A DNA stretch of 64,000 bases, taken from positions 1,302,001 to 1,366,000 of the forward strand of contig NZ_CP053085.1 of the NCBI RefSeq assembly GCF_013004105.1. Direction: 5' to 3'. Shown one piece after another: positions 8,862-18,110 of this stretch. The position numbers and the translations under genes are program-made. Source of the stretch: Gemmatimonas groenlandica (GTDB lineage: Bacteria > Gemmatimonadota > Gemmatimonadetes > Gemmatimonadales > Gemmatimonadaceae). Each line of letters opens with the position of its first letter. Within the stretch, counting starts at the first letter, position 1. Under the pieces are notes generated by a model. It saw only the letters and a list, made by a program, of their open reading frames with translations. It did not search any database and was not told the DNA's origin.

Positions 8862-9808
8862 TGCCACTCCTCCTCACGCTGCTCTCGGTCGCGCTCGTGG
8901 CGACCCTCACGCTCGCCGCCACGGCGGTACGCGCCGTGAGTCGCCTGTGGTTGCGACATTGGATCGAGCGACGTCACGGCGGCACAGGCGCGATGGCGCG
9001 TTACCTCGAGCGTCCGGCTCGCCTGCTTCACGCCGCCGCTACGGCGAGCATGCTGACCGTATTCGCGACCGGTTCCATGATCGCCATGGCCGACGGACTT
9101 CGCGCGTGGGAGTTTCTGGTCGACGTCCTGCTGTATCTCACGTTGTTGGTGCTTGTGGGGCAGCTGCTGCCGCGCGCCGTGGGTCGTCGCTGGGCACCGC
9201 AACTCGTGCCGGTCCTCGTGCCACTGCTGCGCCTCGTCGATCTTCTCCTGACACCGTTTCACGTTGTCGCCGACCTCGTACGCCGCCTGATGACGTCGGG
9301 GCCTGCGTCGGCCACCGACGACGATGCGCGCGAAGGGCTCGAGGAGCTGCTGCGCGATGGCGCGTTCGACGACATCAGCACGACCGAGGAGATGGCAATC
9401 ATTTCCGGCGTGGTGCAGTTCGGTGACAAAGTCGTGCACGACGTCATGTCGACGCGCGCCACCATCTTCGCGTTGCCCGATGGATTGCCGGCGGCGGAGT
9501 TGGCGTCGCGCGTCGCGCAGGCCGGCTACAGTCGCGTGCCGATCTATCGCGACACGCCCGATCAGATCATCGGGATGGTGCATGTGTTCGACGTGTTCGT
9601 ACGCAGTGGTGAGACGTTACCACCCATTCGTCCGGTCACCGTCACCACGTCCACGAAGTCCGCAAAAGAATTGCTGTTCGAGCTGCTGCGTTCGCGGCGA
9701 CAGTTGGCGATCGTGCAGGATGACGCAACGGTCGTCGGGCTGGTGACGCTCGAAGATCTGCTCGAGGAGTTGGTAGGCGACATCCGCGATGAACACGACG
9801 ACGAGTGA
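8861..9808 (+). CDS. Second CNNM-like CBS membrane protein, lacking the CorC_HlyC domain
   Basis: A 315-residue paralogue of the preceding gene. It has hydrophobic segments near 3-27, 55-75 and 85-105, then a CBS pair containing VQFGDKVVHDVMSTRA, YSRVPIYRDTPDQIIG and VTLEDLLEELVGDIRDE. It stops right after the second CBS motif, so the C-terminal CorC_HlyC domain of its neighbour is absent. The ATG shares one base with the upstream stop (TGATG). The two proteins may form a heteromer; this is inference from adjacency. Confidence 0.8.
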   Translation: MPLLLTLLSVALVATLTLAATAVRAVSRLWLRHWIERRHGGTGAMARYLERPARLLHAAATASMLTVFATGSMIAMADGLRAWEFLVDVLLYLTLLVLVGQLLPRAVGRRWAPQLVPVLVPLLRLVDLLLTPFHVVADLVRRLMTSGPASATDDDAREGLEELLRDGAFDDISTTEEMAIISGVVQFGDKVVHDVMSTRATIFALPDGLPAAELASRVAQAGYSRVPIYRDTPDQIIGMVHVFDVFVRSGETLPPIRPVTVTTSTKSAKELLFELLRSRRQLAIVQDDATVVGLVTLEDLLEELVGDIRDEHDDE

Positions 9809-10926
9809 TGATGACTGAAGCGATGGCTCGACTGATGGACCAGTTTCGTGCAGGGAAGCCCGCGGCGCTCGCGCGTGCGGTCAGCATTGTGGAGAATCAT
9901 CGTCCGGGCTTTGAGCAGATTCTCGCCGTCGTGCATCCCACGCTTGGTCGCGCGCGTCGCATCGGCATCACCGGCCCGCCGGGCGCGGGCAAGAGCACGC
10001 TCACCACGCGCCTCGCCCGACGCTATCGCAACGCGGGATGGCGCGTCGGCATCGTGGCGGTCGATCCCACGTCGCCGTTCACCGGTGGTGCGCTGCTGGG
10101 TGATCGCATCCGGATGGAGGAAGTCGCGCTCGACCCGGGCGTGTTCATTCGCTCCATGGCCACGCGCGGATCGCTGGGCGGATTGGCCACGGCGACGCGC
10201 GAAGTGTGCGACGTGCTCGACGGCTTCGGTATGGATGTGATTCTGCTCGAGACCGTGGGGGTGGGACAGAGCGAGCTGGATATCTCCAGAGCCGCCGACA
10301 CCACGCTCGTGGTGCTCGTTCCGGAGTCGGGCGACTCCATCCAGACGCTCAAGGCCGGTGTGATGGAAATCGCCGACGTCTTCGCCGTCAACAAGGCGGA
10401 TCGCCCCGGGGCGGATCGCCTGCGCAACGACATCGAACTGATGCTCGGCCTGCGGGCCGGCGCGTCGATGCAGAACGTTCCGGCCCACCATGGCGTAGAT
10501 CTTCGGAACCTGCCGGACCGGGACGCCCTCCGGGACGCCATGAATCCGGCGCGCGCCGCTCGGGCCGCAGCCAGTGCCGAACAGCCGGAGCAGTGGACCC
10601 CGCCCGTGCTGCGCGTCATCGCCGCCCAGAACGAGGGGGTCGATGAGGTCGTCGACGCCCTCGATCGACACGTGCGCTATCTTGAGAGCAGCGGAGAGCT
10701 CCGGTCCCGTCGACGGGCTCGCCTGCGTGAGCGCGTCATGGAAGTGGTGGAACAGCAGCTCCGTCGGCGATTGTGGCAGGATCAGGACACCCTCACGTGG
10801 GTGGATGAACGACTCGATGCGCTCGAGGCTGGCACGCAGGTTCCGTTTGCGGTCGCCGATGCCCTCCGGGCCCGCAGTGCAGCACTTCTCACCGGCGCCG
10901 AATACGCGCCGCTTCAGGATGGATGA
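9808..10926 (+). CDS. meaB: MeaB/ArgK-type G3E GTPase, cobalamin-mutase chaperone
   Basis: G3E-family GTPase that protects and reloads adenosylcobalamin-dependent acyl-CoA mutases. It has the P-loop [27 protein letters not shown], the ETVGVGQSE switch and the NKAD guanine-specificity motif, with a C-terminal helical dimerisation arm (about residues 290-370). The start is ambiguous: GTG 9805, ATG 9808 and ATG 9811 are consecutive codons; ATG 9808 gives TGATG with the previous gene. The mutase large subunit starts four bases after its stop, so the chaperone and its client are coupled. Confidence 0.92.
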   Translation: MMTEAMARLMDQFRAGKPAALARAVSIVENHRPGFEQILAVVHPTLGRARRIGITGPPGAGKSTLTTRLARRYRNAGWRVGIVAVDPTSPFTGGALLGDRIRMEEVALDPGVFIRSMATRGSLGGLATATREVCDVLDGFGMDVILLETVGVGQSELDISRAADTTLVVLVPESGDSIQTLKAGVMEIADVFAVNKADRPGADRLRNDIELMLGLRAGASMQNVPAHHGVDLRNLPDRDALRDAMNPARAARAAASAEQPEQWTPPVLRVIAAQNEGVDEVVDALDRHVRYLESSGELRSRRRARLRERVMEVVEQQLRRRLWQDQDTLTWVDERLDALEAGTQVPFAVADALRARSAALLTGAEYAPLQDG

Positions 10927-10930
10927 GCGC

Positions 10931-12625
<1,695 letters not shown>

Positions 12626-12631
12626 CGCCGA

Positions 12632-13084
12632 CTAGTCGGTCAGCAGGCGTTCCATCGCGGCGACTTCGCGCAGAAACGCCGACGCCTGCTGACCGCTCAT
12701 GTTCGCGGGATCGAAGTGGCGGGAGCCGGAATGTTTGAGGAGCACCGTCTGTCGCGCCGCTGTGACGGCGTCATTCCAGTCCACGATCTTCATCGACCAT
12801 TCCGCGAAGTCGCGCGTACTGATCTCCTCGACGCTCAACACTTGGCAGTTCGAGTGTCGCGGATCGGTGGCGATGTGATGGTACAGCGCGTTCACGGCGA
12901 GCCGCTCTCCTTCGAGCGCCTGCAGGAACTGGCCACCGCCGTAGCACAGGATGCCGGTGATCGCGCGCTCGCGGTTCGTCTCGGCCGCGGTGTCCATGAT
13001 CGTGATGAAATCACGGTAGCGCAGGTCCTCACGCGCATCGCTTGTATAGATCAGACGGATTGTATGCACGGCATTCCCACTCAC
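12632..13084 (-). CDS. BLUF blue-light photoreceptor protein
   Basis: A 150-residue single-domain flavin photoreceptor. All key residues align with AppA by exact spacing: Tyr13 (Tyr21), Asn37 (Asn45), Gln55 in FLQALEG (Gln63), Trp96 and Met98 in WSM (Trp104, Met106). The C-terminal 45 residues are helical and form no recognised output domain, so it belongs to the short BLUF type that signals through a partner protein. The start is GTG 13084; GTG 13069 is an alternative. It is convergent with the mutase (6 bases apart) and divergent from a methyltransferase. Confidence 0.92.
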   Translation of the reverse strand: MSGNAVHTIRLIYTSDAREDLRYRDFITIMDTAAETNRERAITGILCYGGGQFLQALEGERLAVNALYHHIATDPRHSNCQVLSVEEISTRDFAEWSMKIVDWNDAVTAARQTVLLKHSGSRHFDPANMSGQQASAFLREVAAMERLLTD

Positions 13085-13172
13085 GTTCGAGATCGGTCCT
13101 TCCCGTCAGCGACCCCGGCGGCGGGAGGCTAGGCGACTTGTGTGGGACCGTGGGGTTATCTAGCGTGTCCAG

Positions 13173-13928
13173 ATGAAGACGACCAGCCCTTGGTGGGCAA
13201 CACACTTTGACGCGCAGTACCTCCACGAGTACGAACCCCTGTTCAATCTCGTACAGGATCGTCGCGAGGTATCGCGTCTGCTCGACGTGCTCGAGCTGCC
13301 CTCGGGCGCGCGCCTGCTCGACTGCCCCTGCGGTCAGGGGCGCCACGCGCACCTGCTGGCCGAAGCGGGTTTCGATGTCGATGGACTCGACTACTCCAAG
13401 CCGCTGCTCGAGGTCGCCAAGCGCCGAGGCGCTGGTAAGACCCTGCGATACACCCAGGGCGACATGCGGAAGTTGCCGGCCAAGTGGACCGGCCGTTTCG
13501 ATGCCGTGCTCAACCTCTTTACGTCCTTCGGGTTCTTCGACGATCCCTACGATGACCGGAAGGTCCTGGCCCAGTTTGCGCGGGTCCTGAAGCCGGGGGG
13601 CGTGCTGATCTGGCACGGCGGCAGTCGTGACGGCGTCATGGCGCGCTTTCTGTCCCGTGACTGGTGGAGCACCGAGGACGGGACCGTGTTCGGTCAGGAA
13701 CGGCGTTTCGACCCATTGTCGGGCTTCCTTGAGATCACGTCCACCTGGCGCGGTCCAAAGGGAGACGGGGAGCGCACGCACCGCATCCGCCTGTATTCGG
13801 CGTCGGAGTTGGCGGCCCGAATGCAGGAGGTCGGTCTGGTGGTCGAGCAGGCGTTCGACGCGTGGACCGAGCGCCCGCTGACACGTAAATCCAGCGAAAT
13901 GCTGCTGGTGGCGCGTAAGGACGGGTGA
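13173..13928 (+). CDS. Class I SAM-dependent methyltransferase
   Basis: A 251-residue protein with the SAM-binding motif I LLDCPCGQGRHA, an acidic residue at the end of strand 2 (VDGLDYS), motif II GDMRKLP, motif IV RFDAVLNLFTSFGFF and post-I VLKPGGVL. This is the Methyltransf_25/11-type Rossmann fold. The N-terminus has a WWATHFD start typical of small-molecule methyltransferases. The substrate cannot be deduced. It is divergent from the BLUF gene, with 88 bases between their starts, and lies 76 bases before the B12-binding subunit gene, so it may be transcribed with the acyl-CoA genes. Confidence 0.85.
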   Translation: MKTTSPWWATHFDAQYLHEYEPLFNLVQDRREVSRLLDVLELPSGARLLDCPCGQGRHAHLLAEAGFDVDGLDYSKPLLEVAKRRGAGKTLRYTQGDMRKLPAKWTGRFDAVLNLFTSFGFFDDPYDDRKVLAQFARVLKPGGVLIWHGGSRDGVMARFLSRDWWSTEDGTVFGQERRFDPLSGFLEITSTWRGPKGDGERTHRIRLYSASELAARMQEVGLVVEQAFDAWTERPLTRKSSEMLLVARKDG

Positions 13929-14004
13929 GTAGCTTGAAGGGCTGCCGCGCGGAATCCTCGCGTCGGCGGCGCCCGACCCCGGGTCCTTTCCCGTTTGCCC
14001 TCCG

Positions 14005-14418
14005 ATGACTCGACCGATTCGCGTGCTCGTGGCCAAGCCTGGCCTCGACGGCCATGATCGCGGCGCCAAGGTGGTGGCTGCCGCGCTCCGTGACGCCGGC
14101 ATGGAAGTGATCTACACCGGTTTGCACCAGACTCCCGAAATGATCGCCTCGGCGGCCATTCAGGAAGACGTGGACGTCGTGGGCCTCTCGATTCTGAGCG
14201 GCGCCCATATGACCCTCTTCCCGCGTGTCCGCGACCTCCTCGTTGAGGCAGGACGCGACGATATCCTGCTGACTGGCGGTGGGATCATTCCGAAGGAAGA
14301 CATGGATGCCCTCCAGCAGCGCGGCGTGGCCCGCCTGTTCGGTCCGGGGACCAGTACGCAGGACCTCGTCGAGTACATCCGCGACTGGTTCGCGTCCCGT
14401 CAGCAGCAGGACGCGTGA
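14005..14418 (+). CDS. icmB: Cobalamin-binding small subunit of acyl-CoA mutase
   Basis: A 137-residue B12-binding domain with the base-off signature DxHxxG at Asp15-His17-Gly20, the SILSGAH loop and the [11 protein letters not shown] segment. This size matches IcmB (about 136 residues) rather than a domain fused to a full-length mutase. It should pair with the large subunit at 10931-12625, although the two genes are separated here by the BLUF and methyltransferase genes. Its stop overlaps the carboxylase start by four bases (GTGA). Confidence 0.9.
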   Translation: MTRPIRVLVAKPGLDGHDRGAKVVAAALRDAGMEVIYTGLHQTPEMIASAAIQEDVDVVGLSILSGAHMTLFPRVRDLLVEAGRDDILLTGGGIIPKEDMDALQQRGVARLFGPGTSTQDLVEYIRDWFASRQQQDA

Positions 14419-16049
14419 GCGGGCGGCTACGCCAGCTCGCTGACGACGTTCGCGCGCTGGAAGCCCGCCTCCGACTCGGGGGCGGACCGGACAAGATCGA
14501 GAAGCAGCACAAGCAAGGAAAGCTGACCGCCCGCGAACGTGTCGAGCGCCTCGCCGATCCCGGAACGCCGTTCCTCGAGATCGGCCTGCTCGTCGCCTAC
14601 GACCGCTACGAAGGGCAGGCACCCGGTGCCGGCGTAATCACCGGCATTGCGATCGTCGACGGGCGTGAGGTGGTCGTCGTCGCCAACGACGCGACGGTGA
14701 AGGCCGGCTCGTGGTGGCCCGAGACGATCACCAAGATTCTGCGCGCGCAGGAAGTTGCGATGCGCTGCCGGATCCCGATCATCTATCTCGTCGACTCGGC
14801 GGGCGTGAACCTGCCGTATCAGGGCGGTGTGTTTCCCGGCCAGTTCGGTGCCGCGCGCATTTTCTACTACAACTCCATCATGCGGCGCTATCTGCGGATT
14901 CCGCAGTTCTCCGCAGTGATGGGGCAGTGTGTCGCTGGCGGTGCCTATCTCCCCGCCTTGAGTGATGTGATCCTGATGGTGAAGGGCACGTCGTTCATGG
15001 GCTTGGGCGGCCCGAACCTCGTCAAGGGCGCGACCGGGCAGACGGTCGACGGCGAGACGTTGGGCGGCGCGATCACGCATACGGAGATTTCGGGCGTGGC
15101 GCACTACGCACTCGACGACGATACGCAGTGCCTCGACAAGCTGCGTGAGCTCGTGGCGCGACTGCCCAAGCCGTTTCGTGGTGTGCCTGCGACGTATCGG
15201 CCGCCTGCGGTCCCGCCGTCGGCGCTGTACGACGTGCTGCCGGCCGATCACCGCATGTCATACGACATGCATGCGGTGCTCAAGGCGGTTCTCGATGACG
15301 GCGCGATCGACGAGTTCCAGCCGCACTTGGCCAAGGAAATGATCTGCGGCGATGCGCGCATTGAAGGCATTCCGGTGGGCATCGTGGCGAACCAGCGTGG
15401 TCTCATCAAGGGGCGCGCCGGCGAACGCCCGCGCTTCGGTGGCATCATTTACGCCGAGAGCGCGGAGAAAGTCGCGTACTTCATCGAGCGCTGTGATCGG
15501 CAGGGTCTGCCCATCGTCTTCGTGCAGGACGTCTCGGGCTTCATGGTAGGTCCCGACGCCGAGCACGAAGGTATCATCCGCGCTGGCGCGCGCTTCGTCG
15601 AAGCGATGGCCTGCGCGCGCGTGCCCAAGATTGTCCTCACGGTCAATCACGCGAGTGGTGCCGGATACTACGCGATGGCCGGGCAGGGATTCGATCCCGA
15701 CTTCATCCTCAGCTGGCCGACCGGCCGCATGGCGGTGATGGAGGGCGAAGCGGCCGTTGGTGCGGTGCATGGCCCCGCGCTCGATGCGGCGAAGAAGGCC
15801 GGCGTCGATCCGTCAGCGGAAGTGCTCGAGTCGGCCGCACAGATGCGCGCAGACTACGAAACGCAACTCGATGCTCGCTACGCCGCCGCGCGTGGCTTCG
15901 TCGATGCGATCTGCTATCCCGAAGACACCCGCACGATATTGGCGCTTGCGCTGCGTGCGGCGGCCCAGAATCCGGGGCCGCATCTCGGTGCCTTCGTTTT
16001 GCCCCCCATGCCGACCTACGGCGCGCCGGTTCCCGGCACGGAGTACTGA
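14415..16049 (+). CDS. Acyl-CoA carboxylase beta (carboxyltransferase) subunit, MCC-like
   Basis: A 544-residue carboxyltransferase of the crotonase superfamily that moves CO2 from biotin to an acyl-CoA. Its N-half has [23 protein letters not shown] and [16 protein letters not shown]; the C-half has [11 protein letters not shown] and [12 protein letters not shown]. The [12 protein letters not shown] and [11 protein letters not shown] blocks look closer to methylcrotonyl- or geranyl-CoA carboxylase than to propionyl-CoA carboxylase. No biotin carboxylase or biotin carrier gene is in the window, so an unlinked alpha subunit is required. GTG 14415 overlaps the B12 subunit stop; the stop overlaps AtuA (TGATG). 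Confidence 0.88.
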   Translation: MSGRLRQLADDVRALEARLRLGGGPDKIEKQHKQGKLTARERVERLADPGTPFLEIGLLVAYDRYEGQAPGAGVITGIAIVDGREVVVVANDATVKAGSWWPETITKILRAQEVAMRCRIPIIYLVDSAGVNLPYQGGVFPGQFGAARIFYYNSIMRRYLRIPQFSAVMGQCVAGGAYLPALSDVILMVKGTSFMGLGGPNLVKGATGQTVDGETLGGAITHTEISGVAHYALDDDTQCLDKLRELVARLPKPFRGVPATYRPPAVPPSALYDVLPADHRMSYDMHAVLKAVLDDGAIDEFQPHLAKEMICGDARIEGIPVGIVANQRGLIKGRAGERPRFGGIIYAESAEKVAYFIERCDRQGLPIVFVQDVSGFMVGPDAEHEGIIRAGARFVEAMACARVPKIVLTVNHASGAGYYAMAGQGFDPDFILSWPTGRMAVMEGEAAVGAVHGPALDAAKKAGVDPSAEVLESAAQMRADYETQLDARYAAARGFVDAICYPEDTRTILALALRAAAQNPGPHLGAFVLPPMPTYGAPVPGTEY

Positions 16050-17419
16050 TGTCTGATTCATCGCGCGTGGTGCGCGTCGCCAGCGGTCAGGGCTTCTGGG
16101 GCGATTGGCTCGAAGCCCCTCGTCGCCAGGTGGAAGGTGGTCAGGTCGATTATCTGATGCTCGACTACCTCGCGGAAGTCACGATGTCGATTCTGCAGAA
16201 GCAGAAAGAGCGTGATCCCCGAATGGGCTACGCGCGTGACTTCATCGGCGCCATGGAAAGCGTGTTTCCGGCCGTCGCCGAACGTGGCGTGAAGGTCATC
16301 GCAAACGCGGGCGGCGTGAATCCCGTGGCATGCGCCGAGGCGCTGCTCGATGCGGCCGCGAAGCACGGCGTGCGCGGCAAGATCCGTATTGGCGTGGTGA
16401 CGGGCGATGATATTCTCGCCAGGCTCGATGACCTCATGGCCGCCGGCCATGAACTCAAGAACATGGACACCGGTGAGCCACTCTCGACGATTCGCGATCG
16501 CGTGATGTCGGCGAACGCATACATCGGATCTGAGCCGATCGTCGAAGCGCTCGCACAGGGTGCGAACGTCGTCGTGATCGGGCGCAGCACCGATACGGCG
16601 CTCACGATGGCACCGCTGCGTCATGAATTTGGATGGGCGGCAGACGACTGGAACAAGATGGCCTCTGGCATCATCGCCGGGCACATTCTCGAGTGCGGTG
16701 CGCAGTCGTCGGGTGGCAATTGCATGCACGAGTGGCGCACCATCCCCGACATGGCGAACGTCGGCTACCCGATCGCCGAGGCCTCCGAAGACGGCACGTT
16801 CGTCATCACGAAGCACGCCGGTACGGGCGGACGCGTGAGCGTGCCGAGCGTGTCCGAGCAGCTGGTGTACGAGATGGGCGATCCGCATGCGTACATCACG
16901 CCCGATGTAGTCGCCGATTTCACCAGCATTCAGCTCGCGCCCGATGGTGAGAACCGCGTGCGCGTGCACGGCATCACCGGCGGTCCGCCGACCCCGTTCC
17001 TCAAGGTGTCGATCGCGTATCGCGCGGGGTACAAGGCCGTGGGATCGCTGGTGTACTCGTGGCCCGACGCGATGGAGAAGGCGCAGATGGCTGATCGCAT
17101 TCTCCGCGAACGTCTCGACAATCTCGGACTGAAGTTCGATCAGGTGCTGACGGAGTTTGTCGGCGCCACATCGACGCACGGGGCATTGGCGGGCGACGGC
17201 CATGACGCGCCCGAAGTGATGTTCCGCATCGGCGTGCGCGGTGAAAATCGCGCCGACATCGAGCGGTTCACCCGTGAGATCGTGCCGTTGGTGCTGAATG
17301 GCCCGCCGAGCGTGACCGGTTTTGCTGGCGGTCGCCCGAAGGTGGAAGAGATTGTGGCCTACTGGCCTGCGCTGCTCGACAAGCGAGCCGTGTCCACCGC
17401 CGTCACGATCATGGAGTAA
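16049..17419 (+). CDS. AtuA family protein (acyclic terpene utilisation, DUF1446)
   Basis: A 456-residue protein of the AtuA/DUF1446 family. Marks include RVASGQGFWGD near the start, ANAGGVNP, VVIGRSTDTAL, SGIIAGHILECGAQSSGGN and TKHAGTGGRVS. The biochemical role of AtuA is not settled; it was named from the citronellol/geraniol operon of pseudomonads, where it lies with geranyl-CoA carboxylase. Here it directly follows a carboxyltransferase of that type, which supports a shared acyl-CoA pathway. The ATG shares one base with the upstream stop. Confidence 0.88.
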   Translation: MSDSSRVVRVASGQGFWGDWLEAPRRQVEGGQVDYLMLDYLAEVTMSILQKQKERDPRMGYARDFIGAMESVFPAVAERGVKVIANAGGVNPVACAEALLDAAAKHGVRGKIRIGVVTGDDILARLDDLMAAGHELKNMDTGEPLSTIRDRVMSANAYIGSEPIVEALAQGANVVVIGRSTDTALTMAPLRHEFGWAADDWNKMASGIIAGHILECGAQSSGGNCMHEWRTIPDMANVGYPIAEASEDGTFVITKHAGTGGRVSVPSVSEQLVYEMGDPHAYITPDVVADFTSIQLAPDGENRVRVHGITGGPPTPFLKVSIAYRAGYKAVGSLVYSWPDAMEKAQMADRILRERLDNLGLKFDQVLTEFVGATSTHGALAGDGHDAPEVMFRIGVRGENRADIERFTREIVPLVLNGPPSVTGFAGGRPKVEEIVAYWPALLDKRAVSTAVTIME

Positions 17420-17424
17420 CGGCC

Positions 17425-17778
17425 ATGCACATTCGCTTGCTCGATATCGCACATGCCCGCAGCGGCGACAAAGGCGACACCGCCAATGTCGGCGTGATTG
17501 CGCTCAAGCCCGAGTGGTATCCGACCCTCGTGACGTACGTGACGCGCGACCGCGTAGCGCAGCACTTCTCAGGACAGATCAACGGCGGCGTCGACCGCTT
17601 CGAACTGCCCAACCTCCACGCCCTGAACTTTCTGCTGCATGGCGCCCTTGATGGCGGCGGGACGCTGTCGCTCAAGACGGACGCCCAGGGCAAGGTCTAC
17701 TCGACCGCGCTTCTGCGCATGGTGATCGACGTGCCCGACGCCGAGGCCGTCGCGGCAGGGCTTCCGGCTTTCGCATGA
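17425..17778 (+). CDS. AtuA-associated small ferredoxin-fold protein
   Basis: A 117-residue protein beginning MHIRLLDIAHARSGDKGDT, the conserved opening of the small domain that is fused to AtuA in many bacteria or encoded right after it. HFSGQINGGVDRFELPN and ALNFLLHGALDGGG follow, as in that family. It probably completes AtuA as a separate subunit; the function is unknown. It begins 5 bases after AtuA and its stop overlaps a tiny membrane-protein ORF (ATGA). Confidence 0.8.
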   Translation: MHIRLLDIAHARSGDKGDTANVGVIALKPEWYPTLVTYVTRDRVAQHFSGQINGGVDRFELPNLHALNFLLHGALDGGGTLSLKTDAQGKVYSTALLRMVIDVPDAEAVAAGLPAFA

Positions 17779-17933
17779 TGGCCCTGCGATTGGCTCTTAT
17801 TGGTGCCGGTGTCATGGCGTTTGTCTTCGCCCTGCGCACCGGGACCGAATGGGTCCGTTGGGTCGGCATCGGCTGCCTCGCAGGTGCGCTGATCATCAGG
17901 TTGGTGGAACGCCTCCGGTCGCGGCCGCGGTAG
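17775..17933 (+). CDS. Small two-helix membrane protein (52 aa)
   Basis: A short frame of 52 residues starting MMALRLALIG, overlapping the previous stop (ATGA, with a second ATG next). It has hydrophobic stretches at about 3-20 and 29-42, split by a short RTGTEWVRW loop, and ends in an Arg-rich tail RLVERLRSRPR that would face the cytoplasm. No family is recognised. The tight junction and clean membrane-protein composition argue that it is real. The palindromic element starts three bases after its stop. Confidence 0.55.
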   Translation: MMALRLALIGAGVMAFVFALRTGTEWVRWVGIGCLAGALIIRLVERLRSRPR

Positions 17934-17935
17934 CG

Positions 17936-18086
17936 AACGCGGGATTGCCCACCGGAAGCTGTTTGGAGGGCAACGTGTGTGGGGCGCGGGAAGTACTACG
18001 GCGAACAGTTCCCCCGTCGCCACCGGTACTTCCCCCGCCGCCCACACGTTCGCCACCGCCGGGCTTCCGGTCGGAAATCACGCGTT
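17936..18086. repeat. Long imperfect inverted repeat (about 61-bp arms)
   Basis: The arms at 17936-17996 and 18026-18086 are inverted copies with a few mismatches and one-base gaps. Shared blocks, read on the left arm, include AACGCG, ACCGGAAGC, AACGTGTG and GGAAGTAC. The 29-base loop holds a further small stem (GGCGA/TCGCC). A transcript would fold into a rod of about 150 bases. It fills nearly all of the gap between the 52-residue gene and the U32 gene. It could be a palindromic repeat element (REP/MITE type) or a large RNA hairpin; no transposase or target duplication is seen. Confidence 0.7.
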
Positions 18087-18110
18087 GGCCACCGTGGTTA
18101 GGTTTGAGGG

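Noticed and set aside
10574-10930. Long N-terminal extension of the mutase large subunit into meaB
   Set aside because: The extension is out-of-frame meaB sequence; the conserved protein starts at about 10919-10931.
12632-13084. BLUF gene as part of a photosynthesis gene cluster
   Set aside because: No puf, bch or crt genes are in the window, so a link to photosynthesis cannot be claimed.
14427-15251. Minus-strand frame inside the carboxylase beta gene
   Set aside because: Antisense shadow; no start signal or domain.
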